This document shows positions 17,947-27,674 of a stretch of 64,000 nucleotides of DNA, piece by piece. Each line of letters begins with the position of its first letter. Within the stretch, counting starts at the first letter, position 1. The notes beneath the pieces were generated by a model. The model saw only the letters and a program-made list of their open reading frames with translations. It searched no databases and was not told the DNA's origin. The stretch comes from PALSA-278 sp963760285 (GTDB lineage: Bacteria > Acidobacteriota > Terriglobia > Acidiferrales > UBA7541). The translations under genes and the position numbers were made by a program. Where the stretch lies: contig CAVXCI010000001.1 of NCBI GenBank assembly GCA_963760285.1, positions 868,001 to 932,000 on the forward strand, read 5' to 3'.

Positions 17947-18969
17947 CTAGAACAACTGCGGCTGGCGTTGGGGCGGTTCCAGACCGAAATATTTCCACGC
18001 CAATGCCGTGGCTGCACGGCCACGAGGCGTCCGGCTGAGCAGACCCAACTGAATCAAATAGGGTTCATATACCTCTTCGATCACATCCTCTTCTTCACTC
18101 AGCGACGCTGCCAGCGTGTTGAGGCCCGTTGGACCGCCGCCGTATTTTTCCAGCAGCGTGCGCATCAGGTTGCGGTCCATTTCATCAAGGCCTTGTTCAT
18201 CCACGCCCAGCATGGCCAATGCATCGCGCGCTGCTTCCGCCGTGACACTTCCCTTGGCTCGCACTTCGGCAAAGTCGCGGACACGCCGAAGCAGGCGGTT
18301 CGCCACCCGCGGTGTCCCGCGGCTGCGCCGCGCAATTTCCTGCGCGCCCGTTTCGTCCACCGAAATGCCCAGGATTCTGGCCGACCGCAGGATAACCAGA
18401 CACATCTCCTCGGGTGTGTAGAAATCCAGCCGGTGAACAATTCCAAATCGCGAACGCAACGGCGCCATCAGCAGTCCGGCGCGCGTGGTGGCGCCTATCA
18501 AGGTGAAATGTTTCAGCGACATATTATGAAGGCGCGCGCCCGGACCGTGCCCGATCATCAGGTCCACGCGAAAATCTTCCATCGCCGGATAAAGAATCTC
18601 TTCCAGCGCCGGCATCAGCCGGTGGATTTCGTCAAGGAAGAGGAAATCGCGCGGTTCAAGGGAAGTCAGCAGCGCCGTCAAGTCGCCCTTGCGTTCCAAC
18701 ATGGGCCCCGCGCTGACGGAAATATTGGAGCCCATTTCATTGGAGAGGATGCGCGCCAGAGTGGTCTTCCCCAGCCCGGGAGGGCCGTAGAGCAAAACAT
18801 GGTCCAGTGCCTCGCCGCGGCTCTTCGCCGCTTCCACGGCAATGGAAAGGTTCTCCTTAAGGCGCTCCTGGCCGATGAATTCCGAGAATCGCTCCGGGCG
18901 GACACTCGCCTCGATCCTGGCATCCTCTTCCACCGCCTGGCCGGAGACAATGCGTTCTTCACGGCGCAT
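17947..18969 (-). CDS. ruvB: Holliday junction branch migration helicase RuvB
   Basis: AAA+ motor of the RuvAB complex that moves Holliday junctions. The sequence has Walker A GPPGLGKTT, Walker B LFLDEIHRL, sensor 1 GATTRAG and the C-terminal winged helix with GRAATALAWKYFG. ATG 18969 gives 340 residues; it shares its A with the ruvA TGA stop (TGATG), so translation is coupled. No ruvC is visible next to the pair. Confidence 0.97.
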   Translation of the reverse strand: MRREERIVSGQAVEEDARIEASVRPERFSEFIGQERLKENLSIAVEAAKSRGEALDHVLLYGPPGLGKTTLARILSNEMGSNISVSAGPMLERKGDLTALLTSLEPRDFLFLDEIHRLMPALEEILYPAMEDFRVDLMIGHGPGARLHNMSLKHFTLIGATTRAGLLMAPLRSRFGIVHRLDFYTPEEMCLVILRSARILGISVDETGAQEIARRSRGTPRVANRLLRRVRDFAEVRAKGSVTAEAARDALAMLGVDEQGLDEMDRNLMRTLLEKYGGGPTGLNTLAASLSEEEDVIEEVYEPYLIQLGLLSRTPRGRAATALAWKYFGLEPPQRQPQLF

Positions 18970-19589
18970 CAACGATGCCCTCCATGTCCTTCCGTGCCCG
19001 AAGGGGCGCCTCGGCCAAGCTGTTTGAGGGCGGCACGAAGCATGGAGTCAAAATCTCCGCCGCCGCGCGTGCTCTCCACGGCTTGTTCAGCGACGCGGCG
19101 TTCGTAGCCAAGATTCAGGAGCGCGGAGAGGAGATCGCCCTCGGCATCCGCGCCGGCAGGTCTCGCCTCCCTTGAAACAGTTTCAAGGGAGGCCACCTTG
19201 TCCCGCAACTCAACCACAATACGTTCGGCGATTTTTCGGCCAACACCGGGAACTCGCGTGAGCTGCGCCAGATCTCCCTTGCGCACCGCGGGCAGAAGCT
19301 CTTCTGGGCTCAGCCCGGAAAGAATTCGCAATGCCAGACTCGGACCCACGCCGGACGCGGAAATCAAGAGTTCAAAACATTGCCTCTCTGTCGCCGAGTA
19401 AAATCCGTAGAGAGAAATCTGGTCTTCCCGCACATGCGTGTGAATGAGCAATTCCGTATCGCTCTTCAACGGACCGAGTGCGGCGAACGTGGAGAGCGGG
19501 ATTTGCACCTCATATCCAACGCCGCCGACGTCCACAAGAACCCGGTTGGGCCTTTTTTCCAGTAAATGGCCGCGGAGAAAACCAATCAT
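18969..19589 (-). CDS. ruvA: Holliday junction branch migration protein RuvA
   Basis: Junction-binding tetramer subunit. The start MIGFLRGHLLEKRPN and the OB-fold (VLVDVGGVGYEVQIP) are followed by two helix-hairpin-helix motifs (ISASGVGPSLALRILS and VPGVGRKIAERIVVELRDK), an acidic/Ala-rich linker and the domain III (LLSALLNLGYERRVAEQAV) that contacts RuvB. 206 residues is normal. The open frame extends upstream to 19895 without homology, so ATG 19589 was chosen. Confidence 0.97.
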   Translation of the reverse strand: MIGFLRGHLLEKRPNRVLVDVGGVGYEVQIPLSTFAALGPLKSDTELLIHTHVREDQISLYGFYSATERQCFELLISASGVGPSLALRILSGLSPEELLPAVRKGDLAQLTRVPGVGRKIAERIVVELRDKVASLETVSREARPAGADAEGDLLSALLNLGYERRVAEQAVESTRGGGDFDSMLRAALKQLGRGAPSGTEGHGGHR

Positions 19590-20032
19590 GCCAAGGCGAT
19601 TATTCAGCAGGCACACAGGCATGTCAACGCACGGCAGCCGCGCTGCCCGCCACTTATTGCGATGCTCCGTTCGCTTGATGCGTTTCCAGTTTTTCTGCGC
19701 ATGATGAATCACGCACCTCGAAGCGCGGGAATTCATGCTCCAGTAATAAATCCAGAATGGTTTAATCGGCTCCCGGAAGGTAAACGAACAAGAAGGGCGC
19801 GCGTATACGAAATCGGACACGGAATTTCGTTTGCAAGGAAATTTGTGACCGTTATTGAAACAATAGCCAAAACAAATTCCCAAAACCACGCACACACTTT
19901 AACTCCGACAAAATTACTCTGGTCTGGCGAAACTCTCGGCGCAAATTCGCGCATCCCATGAGGAGAGCGCTTTCCTTCGTTTCGGCGTTGCGTCAAACGG
20001 AAGGAAGAGCGAAATTTACAGGAGGTATTTCG
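19590..20032. other. Intergenic region ruvA / small exported protein
   Basis: About 440 bases between divergent genes. I find no convincing gene, and in particular no ruvC remnant in the frame that extends upstream of ruvA. It presumably holds the two promoters. An AGGAGGT ribosome site ends it on the + strand (about 20021-20027). Confidence 0.5.
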
Positions 20033-20389
20033 ATGTTACGACGTTTTTCCCTAAAATGTGTCGCGTTGCTCGCAGTGGGAGTGATGGCGCTGCCCATGGT
20101 CGCGGCAGCGCGTCCCTCCCGGGATTCGAACTCCAGACTCAGCACCACAATCACCATCAACAGCCCCGTGACGTTCGCGGGCACCCCGTTGAAACCAGGA
20201 ACCTACGAAGTGGTGGCCACGGAGTCCACGGTCATCGTCAGCCAGGATGGCCGAAAACTTGTGGAGAGCGCGGCCGAAATACGGGATGATCAGCACGCGC
20301 CACATTCCAGCAACATCGTGCTGGACGGCAACCAGGTGAAGGAAGTGCACTTTGGAGGGAAGACGAAATATATCTCGTTATCGTCTTAG
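20033..20389 (+). CDS. Small exported hypothetical protein
   Basis: 118 residues with a clear signal peptide (CVALLAVGVMALPMVAAA). The mature part is beta-rich, with TTITINSPVTFAGTPLKPGTYEV and a Lys/Gly-rich end; its pattern (property fixed by 'LKPGTYEV...') is common in Acidobacterial exported proteins of unknown role. The start follows an excellent AGGAGGT site. A hairpin terminator lies just after the stop, so it is probably monocistronic. Confidence 0.7.
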   Translation: MLRRFSLKCVALLAVGVMALPMVAAARPSRDSNSRLSTTITINSPVTFAGTPLKPGTYEVVATESTVIVSQDGRKLVESAAEIRDDQHAPHSSNIVLDGNQVKEVHFGGKTKYISLSS

Positions 20390-20399
20390 CTCACAGCGC

Positions 20400-20450
20400 A
20401 AGCACCCCGGGTGCGCCGGCCATGGCGCGCCCGGGGGCTTGTTGTTCTTA
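20400..20450 (+). terminator. Rho-independent terminator
   Basis: A long GC-rich hairpin (AAGC, CCCCGGG and GCGCC pairing with GGCGC, CCCGGGG and GCTT around a GGCCAT loop) is followed by TTGTTGTTCTT. It starts about 10 bases after the stop of the small exported protein gene. Confidence 0.7.
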
Positions 20451-20473
20451 CGGAGAGAAAAAGCTTTGCCGGG

Positions 20474-21277
20474 CTAGTGACTCTGCGTGCGCGTGATAGC
20501 TTCAGCGATCAGCGCTTCGAGTTCGCGGTGTGTAAGTTTGATCTGGTCTTCCGAGGAAATTGCCTCGCCCGCTACATCTTCCGCCGCGAGCGGCCGCGCC
20601 ACTTCCGGAGGTCCCTCGACGCCATAGCGCGAGCGGGCCGCCAGCAACGCGTCCACTTCCCGCCGCGAGAAGCGCGCCGGCCCGCCCAGCAAATTCGCCA
20701 CCAGCACGATGCGCGCGAAGTGCTCCACCAATTCCATGCGGTGAAAAGCGGTCCGCAGGTCAGGCCCGCAGGTGACCACACCGTGATTGGCCAGCAACAT
20801 GGCATCGTGCCGTATCACGAATGGCGCCAGCGCGGACACCAACTCCTGTGAACCGGGTGGGGCGTAATCCACCAGAGGAATCGCACCCAGCGCGATCACA
20901 ACTTCGCTGTGCAACGCTTCATCGAGCGCCCGCCGCGCCGCGGCGAATCCCGTCGCCGTGGTGGGATGGGCATGACAGACAGCCTGAACGTCGTTTCGTT
21001 GCCGGTAAAACAGCAGATGCATTCCCAACTCGGATGAAGGCTTGCCGCAGCCCGATATTTTCCCGCCATCCATGTCGACGATGATGATTTCATTTTCGGA
21101 GAGTTCGCACTTCCGTGCGCCACCGGGAGTGATCAGGATGCGGTTGTCGGCAAGCCGGACAGAAAGGTTCCCTTCCGTGGCGGTGATGAAGCCGCGCTTC
21201 TCCAGGCGCCCCCGAATGTGCAGAGCTCCCCGCGAAACTCCTGCTCGCTTTTTTGTGGCCGCAATTGCAAATCTCAC
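20474..21277 (-). CDS. Class II aldolase/adducin family protein
   Basis: Zinc-dependent aldolase or epimerase of the fuculose-phosphate aldolase type. The core has TEGNLSVR, LITPGG, the catalytic-type Glu in PSSELGMH, the zinc ligands in VCHAHPTTATGFA and a third His in LLANHGVV. About 267 residues with a C-terminal extension of some 50 residues that lacks known motifs. The N-terminal 25 residues are poorly conserved and the start is uncertain. It follows gdhA with an 80-base gap. The sugar substrate is not evident. Confidence 0.85.
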   Translation of the reverse strand: MRFAIAATKKRAGVSRGALHIRGRLEKRGFITATEGNLSVRLADNRILITPGGARKCELSENEIIIVDMDGGKISGCGKPSSELGMHLLFYRQRNDVQAVCHAHPTTATGFAAARRALDEALHSEVVIALGAIPLVDYAPPGSQELVSALAPFVIRHDAMLLANHGVVTCGPDLRTAFHRMELVEHFARIVLVANLLGGPARFSRREVDALLAARSRYGVEGPPEVARPLAAEDVAGEAISSEDQIKLTHRELEALIAEAITRTQSH

Positions 21278-21356
21278 CCAGTGGCGAGAAAACCAAAACC
21301 GCTTTTCTTCCAGGCTGCCGAACGCCGGACCGGGGCGACGGCGGACCCGAAACTAT

Positions 21357-22634
21357 CTACGCATACAGGCCGCGCAGCTTCAGTGTAGTCGCGACGCGGT
21401 CGATTGCAAGCATATAGGCGGCGATGCGATTGTTTACCTGGTGCTGGCCCGCGTACCTGGTCACTTCTTCAAAACTGCGATCCATCACATCCTGCAATCT
21501 TTCGTTTACTTCGCTCTCGCGCCAGAAGAACCCCTGCCGGTCCTGTACCCACTCGAAGTAGCTTACCGTCACGCCCCCGGCATTGGCCAGAATATCTGGA
21601 ATGATGAAAACACCGTGTGCATCCAACACTTCGTCGGCATGAGGAGTCGTGGGCCCGTTCGCGCCCTCGCAGAGAATGCGCGTCTGCACGCGTTGAACGT
21701 TCTGGCTGGTGATCTGATTTTCTATGGCGGCGGGAATCAAAATGTCGGTAGGCTGAAAGATGATATCCTGCGCTGACATTTTCGTGCCGCCTCCCGGAAA
21801 TTCCGGAAGCGGCCGCCGCTGTTGATAAACCCAGTCGATCACTTTTCTTACATCGAAGCCCTTCTCGTTGTAGAGTCCTCCGTGGATGTCGGCCAGGCCC
21901 ACGATTTTGTATCCGGCTTCGTGCATCAGCATGGCGGCCATTGAGCCAACATTTCCAAAACCCTGAATCACCACCCGGCATCCCTCGCGTGGCATTCCCA
22001 GTTTTTCCAATGCACGGTCGCAGACCATCATCACTCCACGGCCAGTCGCTTCCCGGCGCCCGCGTGAACCGCCCAGCGCCAGTGGCTTGCCGGTGACCAC
22101 GGACGTGACGGTATGGCGTGCATGCATGGAATAGGTATCCATGATCCAGGCCATCACCTGCTCATTCGTTCCCACGTCCGGTGCCGGCACATCCCGTTCG
22201 GGACCGAACCAGTCCGCCAATTCCGCCGTGTAACGCCGCGTAATGCGTTCCAGTTCCTTCGAGGAAAGTTTTGACGGGTCACAGATCACTCCGCCCTTCG
22301 CCCCGCCAAACGGAATGTCCACCACCGCGCATTTCCAGGTCATCCAGGAGGCCAGCGCGCGGACTTCGTCCAGGGTGACGTCCGGCGCGTAGCGAATTCC
22401 GCCTTTGCCCGGCCCGCGGACCACGGAATGATGCACGCGATAGCCAATGAACACTTCGAGTTGTCCGTTATCCATGGTCACCGGGATGTAGACGGTGATT
22501 TCTTTATTGGGATATCTCAAATAGCGGTAGAGGCCTTCCGCCAGACCCAGTTTTCGCGCGGCGATCTCAAATCTCGCCTCCGCACTTTCGTACGGATTCA
22601 ACTCATTCTTCGGCAACACCGTGGACGTGGACAT
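21357..22634 (-). CDS. gdhA: Glu/Leu/Phe/Val dehydrogenase (glutamate dehydrogenase)
   Basis: Catalyses reversible oxidative deamination of glutamate. Recognised by PFGGAKGGVICDP with the catalytic Lys, PAPDVGTNEQVMAW, the Rossmann GFGNVGSMAA, CEGANGPTTPHAD and ILANAGGVTVSYFEWVQ. ATG 22634 has GGGAG about eight bases upstream and gives 425 residues, the hexameric-type length; a TTG one codon upstream is ignored. Cofactor preference (NAD or NADP) is not decided here. Confidence 0.95.
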   Translation of the reverse strand: MSTSTVLPKNELNPYESAEARFEIAARKLGLAEGLYRYLRYPNKEITVYIPVTMDNGQLEVFIGYRVHHSVVRGPGKGGIRYAPDVTLDEVRALASWMTWKCAVVDIPFGGAKGGVICDPSKLSSKELERITRRYTAELADWFGPERDVPAPDVGTNEQVMAWIMDTYSMHARHTVTSVVTGKPLALGGSRGRREATGRGVMMVCDRALEKLGMPREGCRVVIQGFGNVGSMAAMLMHEAGYKIVGLADIHGGLYNEKGFDVRKVIDWVYQQRRPLPEFPGGGTKMSAQDIIFQPTDILIPAAIENQITSQNVQRVQTRILCEGANGPTTPHADEVLDAHGVFIIPDILANAGGVTVSYFEWVQDRQGFFWRESEVNERLQDVMDRSFEEVTRYAGQHQVNNRIAAYMLAIDRVATTLKLRGLYA

Positions 22635-23015
22635 CAAGCTTCTCCCGCGAGATCTGTCGAACGATGAGAATCCGCAGCCGGCATCATTCGGCGCACAACA
22701 TTTAAACCCGGCAATTAGGGGCAGCGCGCAAGTATAAGAAAAGCAACGCGCTCACGCAAGCACTCGGCGGCCGAGACGGCATGAACAAAAAGCACATGGA
22801 AACAGCCGTCATGGCCCGAGTGCATCTTCTCTTCCCGGCCAGCGCCGGCCCTTGAACGCAACGGCCCTCTCCGGGAGATTCATGGCGCAAAAGAAAAAGG
22901 CGGCGCTCCCGTAATTTCCATCGGGAACGCCGCCCTTGCAGTTCCGAAATCTGGCGCCTTCAGCCTTGCCTGCCGAATTGCGCCGTTATGACGCCGGAGG
23001 AAATCCGGCAGCCGT
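22635..23015. other. Intergenic region gdhA / Kelch protein
   Basis: About 380 bases holding the gdhA upstream region and the terminator of the Kelch gene. I see no gene here. Confidence 0.5.
22889..22937 (-). terminator. Rho-independent terminator of the Kelch-protein gene
   Basis: On the minus strand AAGGGCGGCGTTCCCG pairs with CGGGAGCGCCGCCTT around a 10-base loop and is followed by TTTCTTTT. It lies about 80 bases downstream of the Kelch-type gene's stop. Confidence 0.8.
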
Positions 23016-24479
23016 TTAGTTGACGGTCACGGACTTGGCGGCAGAGGGAATCCCGTTGGTGATAACCACCAGCTTGCTGGCGCCATGATCAATCGTGGCC
23101 GGAACGTCAAACTTCGTGGACTCCGGCGCGCTCCCGCTCTGAACAGCATAGGAGCTCGGATTGTGGGTCTTGCAAAAGAACACGTGGTGGGTGCTGTTGT
23201 TGGTGATCTGCACCAGCGCGTAGTTCGTTGCCATCTGCGCGTCGTCTCCGTAGGTTGCGCCCAGAGAAAGGCCGCTGAGCTGCGTTCCCTTGATCGTGTA
23301 GCCAGTGTGTCCATGCGTCACCGTGGACGGCGCGCTGGTGATCACCGGCTGATAGGAACTCTGATAGGTTGCGCCAGGCGTGTAAATCTCCACATCGTTT
23401 GAAAAATCGGTGAAGAGGATCTGGCCGGTGGGAAGGTCCAGCATGCCGCCATAGTAGGAGGAATCGCCCGGTCCGTTGGGTGTATTCGGTTCGGTGTTCC
23501 AGTTGGTGCCATCGAATCTCAGGAAAACGCCACCGGTGTTATAAACGCCGGGACTGGCGAAGACCAGCACTTCGCCATCGGGCAAAATGGATGCGGGACC
23601 ATCCGCAATGTCCACCTGCTGGCCGTTCACCAAGGGGAAATTCGGTCCAGCTGACCATGTGCCATTGGTAGAATTGTAGATGGAGTTGTATTTCGTCGCG
23701 CCGGTGGCGAGGACGGTTCCATCCGGACGCAGAACCGCAGGACCCATTTCGCGGGAGTTGCAATCCACCAACTGGTTGATGGTGCTGCCCGCCGAAGCCC
23801 AGCTCCCGGACGAGGGAGTATAGATTTCGGAGTTGGTCGAGGTGGGAGTGCAGCTCAGATTGACATAAGTATCCACGGTCAACACGTCGCCGCCGGGAAG
23901 AAGCGTCCATCCCTCTTCATCGTTCCAGTCGGCCTTGTTCGTGCCCGTGGAGGAAAACGTCTTGGTCGCGTAATCGCCAAGAGCTTCCTGCGTGGTGCAG
24001 CAGTTGGCCAACATATAGGTCCCATTATCCAGAAGAATGCTCTGGGCGTCACCGATAGTGGACCATCCGCTGGGGGCCGGCAGACTCTTCCAAACGTTGG
24101 TTGCCGGATTGTAGAAAGCGCCCAGATTAGTCCAGTCCCCGTTGCCGAAATTGTATTCGCCGCCCTGGACAACCACAAATCCATTGGGGATCACCTGGGA
24201 AGCGTAATAGAGAGGGCCGTACCCCGATGGCATTGAAGCCAGCTGGGTCCACGTTCCATTCACGTAACTGCCGGTATTGTCTGGCGTCAACTTCCACCAG
24301 CTGGTGTAGTTGTCGATGCTTTGCGCCATTACCGTGCCATCCGTGAGCAGAAGAGCATGCTCTACATCGAAGGAAGGCTGGTGATTCAATGGTTGCCAAC
24401 TCCCCGTCTGTGCCTGGGCAAGACCGGGCAAAGCTAACAGAACTGCGACTGCCACTACGAGCATTGCAAACTTTTTCAT
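23016..24479 (-). CDS. Secreted Kelch/galactose-oxidase-like beta-propeller protein
   Basis: 487 residues. A signal peptide (MLVVAVAVLLALPGLAQA) precedes repeated blades such as ALLLTDGTVMAQ, ASQVIPNGFVVVQGG, LLPGGDVLTVDT, VLRPDGTVLATGA and ASILPDGEVLVFASPG. The C-terminal ~110 residues form a separate beta domain (YTIKGTQLSGLSLGATYGDD), like the DUF1929 domain after galactose-oxidase-type propellers. No copper ligands or Cys-Tyr cofactor site can be claimed. Probably extracellular or surface-bound; ligand unknown. Confidence 0.75.
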   Translation of the reverse strand: MKKFAMLVVAVAVLLALPGLAQAQTGSWQPLNHQPSFDVEHALLLTDGTVMAQSIDNYTSWWKLTPDNTGSYVNGTWTQLASMPSGYGPLYYASQVIPNGFVVVQGGEYNFGNGDWTNLGAFYNPATNVWKSLPAPSGWSTIGDAQSILLDNGTYMLANCCTTQEALGDYATKTFSSTGTNKADWNDEEGWTLLPGGDVLTVDTYVNLSCTPTSTNSEIYTPSSGSWASAGSTINQLVDCNSREMGPAVLRPDGTVLATGATKYNSIYNSTNGTWSAGPNFPLVNGQQVDIADGPASILPDGEVLVFASPGVYNTGGVFLRFDGTNWNTEPNTPNGPGDSSYYGGMLDLPTGQILFTDFSNDVEIYTPGATYQSSYQPVITSAPSTVTHGHTGYTIKGTQLSGLSLGATYGDDAQMATNYALVQITNNSTHHVFFCKTHNPSSYAVQSGSAPESTKFDVPATIDHGASKLVVITNGIPSAAKSVTVN

Positions 24480-24643
24480 GTTTTCCCCTTACTTGCTAGT
24501 TTCCCCCAAAGACCGGTTAGGGATGCGAAAACTCCGCATCTCGCCGCTACAGATGAGATTGGCATCTTGACTCAGGAGGTTCGGTGAAGAAGTTTACTTG
24601 TCCATAGCCGCCAAAGTCAATGAAATTGGGGGAGGTGGTATGG

Positions 24644-25681
24644 TCAGGCTGGATTTCGGCTGGAAGAAATGAAGTGGCGAACAATGGCGCGAGCCACGCG
24701 GGCGGCGTCGTGACGGACAACGTGATTCTTCATGCTCTGCGAGTCCAGAAAATTGCCCGGTAATACCCGGAGTCCCAAATCGCGCAATTCCTTCACGGGT
24801 AGCGCCGTGGGCTCAGACCCTTCCCGGCGGTAACGCCCCAGCAGGCCGGGCGGAATGGGCGCGCGGTTGACAATGGCCCAGTCAAACAGACCCATCCGTG
24901 TGTGTTCATAGATGGCGCGAACATGATCCGCCACGGAATAGCCCTCGGTTTCCCCTTTTTGTGTCATCAAATTGGCAATGTAGATGCGCGTTGCGCGGGA
25001 ACGCGCAATGGCTGCGCTGATCCCTTCCACGAGAAGGTTGGGAATGATGCTGGTATAGAGTGACCCTGGTCCAAATAAAATCAGGTCCGCTTCGCGGATC
25101 GCTGTCAGGACCTCCGGCACGGGATGAACATGGGCTGGCACCAGGCTCGCGCGCAGGATCCGGCTGTGGGAATTGGAAATCCTTGTTTCTCCGCGTACCC
25201 GCTGGCCGGACACAAGCTCCGCTTCGAGCGTGACGTTCTGCGCGGTGGAAGGGAAAATCCTGCCGCGAATAGCGAGCACGCGCCCGGAAAGCCGCACCGC
25301 TTCCGCGAAGTCTCCGGTGACGTGGGTCAGGGCCGTCAAAAAGAGATTTCCGAAACTATGGCCTCCCAGCGACCGCGCCCCCGGGAAACGATATTGAAAA
25401 AGGCGGCTCAGCAATGCTTCGTCTTTGGAGAGCGCCACCAGGCAGTTGCGAATGTCGCCAGGTGGCAGGACTCTGTATTCCCGGCGCAGCCTGCCAGAGC
25501 TTCCTCCGTCGTCCGTCACCGTCACCACGGCGGCGAGATCGGATATCGGGAACCCGGCGCGCCCCTGCCGGCTGGGTGCGACATATTGTTTCAACCCGCG
25601 GAGAATTGTAGAAAGACCCGTGCCCCCGCCGATGGCCAGAATCCGAACAGAGCGTGGGCGGGGGTCGGGGGATTTCTTCAC
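24644..25681 (-). CDS. yvcK: YvcK/CofD family gluconeogenesis factor
   Basis: Cytoplasmic nucleotide-sugar-binding protein related to CofD; in Bacillus YvcK is needed on gluconeogenic substrates and affects cell wall synthesis. N-terminal ILAIGGGTGLSTILRGL, VTVTDDGGSSGRLRREY and GDIRNCLVAL are diagnostic, with GPGSLYTSIIPNLLV and YIANLMTQKGETEGYS later. Start is GTG 25681; 345 residues is normal. It lies 11 bases after the TPR gene stop. rapZ or whiA, its partners elsewhere, are not adjacent. Confidence 0.93.
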   Translation of the reverse strand: MKKSPDPRPRSVRILAIGGGTGLSTILRGLKQYVAPSRQGRAGFPISDLAAVVTVTDDGGSSGRLRREYRVLPPGDIRNCLVALSKDEALLSRLFQYRFPGARSLGGHSFGNLFLTALTHVTGDFAEAVRLSGRVLAIRGRIFPSTAQNVTLEAELVSGQRVRGETRISNSHSRILRASLVPAHVHPVPEVLTAIREADLILFGPGSLYTSIIPNLLVEGISAAIARSRATRIYIANLMTQKGETEGYSVADHVRAIYEHTRMGLFDWAIVNRAPIPPGLLGRYRREGSEPTALPVKELRDLGLRVLPGNFLDSQSMKNHVVRHDAARVARAIVRHFISSSRNPA

Positions 25682-25692
25682 AATACAAGGAA

Positions 25693-26331
25693 TCAGCCCG
25701 AAGAACTGTCGCGCTCCGGATACAGGAGCTCGGTGAACCGTGGATCTTCCTGGAGAAAATTGAAATCCGTATCATTACGCGCGAGGTAGCGGTTTTCCGC
25801 CCTCATCTGAATGGCCTGCGCCAGGAATTTCATCGCGGATTCAGATTCGCCACAGAGGCAATCGAGAGCCGCCAGCGCGTAAACGATGTGGTCGGCCTTG
25901 GGCGCCGATTTGCGCGCGCGGTCCAGGTGTTCGCGGGCCTCATCCCACCGGCCCAAATTCATCAGCGCGACCCCGTGCGTGTAATGCTCCTCAGGCGATT
26001 TCAGACTGGGAATCGAGTTTCGCTCCATTCGTTGCTCGCAGATGCGCAAGTGGATCTTGGCGCGATCCCCGAACTCTTTGCTGGGGCCTTCAACGACACG
26101 AAGAAGGATTGGCCGGGCTCGGTTGAATTTTTGGACCTGGAACAGCGCCAAAGCCTCTTCGTAGAGCTTAAGCTGCTGCTGAACAAGAGGATCCGAGGTC
26201 TCACTGGAGTTCGCCACCCTTGCGCGAGCCGGTATTAACTCATTTACTTTGTTATTCTTACGCTTCCTTGTAGTGCTTGGCCTGGAAGCGGCGCGTTTCG
26301 CGCTTTTAGGGCGAACAGACATATAATTCAT
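25693..26331 (-). CDS. TPR-repeat protein
   Basis: About 212 residues. A basic N-terminus (RPKSAKRAASRPSTTRKRKNN) is followed by tetratricopeptide-like helices: LYEEALALFQVQKFNRARPI, HYTHGVALMNLGRWDEAREH and ALAALDCLCGESESAMKFLA. No signal peptide. Start is ATG 26331 or 26322. It is directly upstream of yvcK and probably cotranscribed. Likely a protein-protein interaction scaffold; partner unknown. Confidence 0.7.
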   Translation of the reverse strand: MNYMSVRPKSAKRAASRPSTTRKRKNNKVNELIPARARVANSSETSDPLVQQQLKLYEEALALFQVQKFNRARPILLRVVEGPSKEFGDRAKIHLRICEQRMERNSIPSLKSPEEHYTHGVALMNLGRWDEAREHLDRARKSAPKADHIVYALAALDCLCGESESAMKFLAQAIQMRAENRYLARNDTDFNFLQEDPRFTELLYPERDSSSG

Positions 26332-26802
26332 CTCAAAATAGCAGAGTTTGCAACGGGCGTCAAACCCCGCTATTTCGCTGGTCCCGCGCCTTGAATCTGA
26401 ATTTGTCCCTCTGGGACGCTGATTCCATTGCGGTTTTGCCACCTGGGCGAACTCCCATGGGCAGGATCCATGATTGAATTTTCAACAGCCGAGGCAGTTC
26501 TGGCATTAGCCGAGGACTTATCCACGTGGGATGGCAAAAACATGCTGCGGTCATCACGTTGGGCGCCAGGAACGCTCGCGCAACATATGCCACGTCGGAG
26601 CTGCCAGTCTCGCGGACGTTGAATTACAAAACTCTCGGGACGGAAGAACACGCCGCAAATGGCATGCGTGGAATGAGTTGCGCCGCCACGGTCACAAAGT
26701 TCATTCCATGGCACAGCGCAGGATTTCCGGCTGGCTTTTGACTCGCCGGCGTTTCAGTATAGTCAATAACCGAATGCTCCAGTTTACAGCGGGGTTGAGT
26801 TC
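26332..26802. other. Intergenic region, no gene seen
   Basis: 470 bases between divergent TPR and diguanylate cyclase genes. Short frames on both strands here have no recognisable sequence features. The right end presumably carries the diguanylate cyclase promoter (a TATAGT-like hexamer near 26760). Confidence 0.5.
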
Positions 26803-27651
26803 ATGAGCGAAATCGTCCTACCTCGGGATCTGGCGGAGAACGATTCCACCAAGGAGATTCAGATTTTCCGGGCATCGCTCAAGAAATTAGAGCGGCGCGA
26901 TTGGTGGCTCTGGTGGACGGCGGTCGTCATAATCCTACTCCTCACTCTGGCGGTAATCTCCCTGACAGTGCCCACATTTTTCAACCAATCCGACCATAAT
27001 TATCAATTCAACGTCCGCCAGTCCGTGCGCGCCCTTCTGGGGTTGGTGCTGCTCTTCAATATCTACGCAATCTACCAACAATTATTCATCAAACGAATGC
27101 GCCGCCAGATGGCCACGCATTTGGACATGCTCGTCCGCATGAAAACGCAGGCGGAGGAGTTTCGCAAACTGGCGACAGTCGACCCGCTTACCGGATTGCA
27201 CAACCGGCGCGTCGCTGAACAGAGGCTGGCAAGCGAGATCGCCCGATCCCAAAGATATGGACAGCCGCTGGCCGTCCTGGTGATTGATCTGAACGGCTTC
27301 AAACAGATCAACGATCATTTCGGACATGCAGCAGGCGACGCAGTCTTGCGGGAATTTGCCGGACGACTGAATCGGGCCATCCGGGGATCGGATATCGCCA
27401 TGCGCATGGGCGGCGACGAATTCATGGTCTTGCTGCCGGGCACGCTTCCCGACGAGGTAAAACACCTCCTGCGGCGCTTGCAGAATATTGACGTTCAGAT
27501 GCAAAACACCAGGATTGGCGTTACTTTTTCCGCGGGCTGGGCCGGATATGTTCCCGGAGAGACGCCGGAACAGATGCTGGAACGCGCCGATCAGGGGCTC
27601 TACGCGCAGAAGCGCAACTTCAAAGGCACACCAGCCATTCTCACGGGGTAG
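26803..27651 (+). CDS. Membrane diguanylate cyclase (GGDEF)
   Basis: Synthesises the second messenger c-di-GMP. Two TM helices (about residues 37-58 and 76-93) form a short membrane sensor, then a coiled linker and a complete GGDEF domain start at DPLTGLHNRR (127-136). The active site is an exact GGDEF (203-207), and RGSD five residues before it fits the RxxD inhibitory I-site, so product inhibition is expected. 282 residues. No adjacent effector. Confidence 0.93.
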   Translation: MSEIVLPRDLAENDSTKEIQIFRASLKKLERRDWWLWWTAVVIILLLTLAVISLTVPTFFNQSDHNYQFNVRQSVRALLGLVLLFNIYAIYQQLFIKRMRRQMATHLDMLVRMKTQAEEFRKLATVDPLTGLHNRRVAEQRLASEIARSQRYGQPLAVLVIDLNGFKQINDHFGHAAGDAVLREFAGRLNRAIRGSDIAMRMGGDEFMVLLPGTLPDEVKHLLRRLQNIDVQMQNTRIGVTFSAGWAGYVPGETPEQMLERADQGLYAQKRNFKGTPAILTG

Positions 27652-27674
27652 TGGTTCCCTGGAGTTTGAAACAA

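Noticed and set aside
17917..19107. 396-codon + strand frame
   Set aside because: Lies opposite ruvB; no domain, and ruvB is unmistakable.
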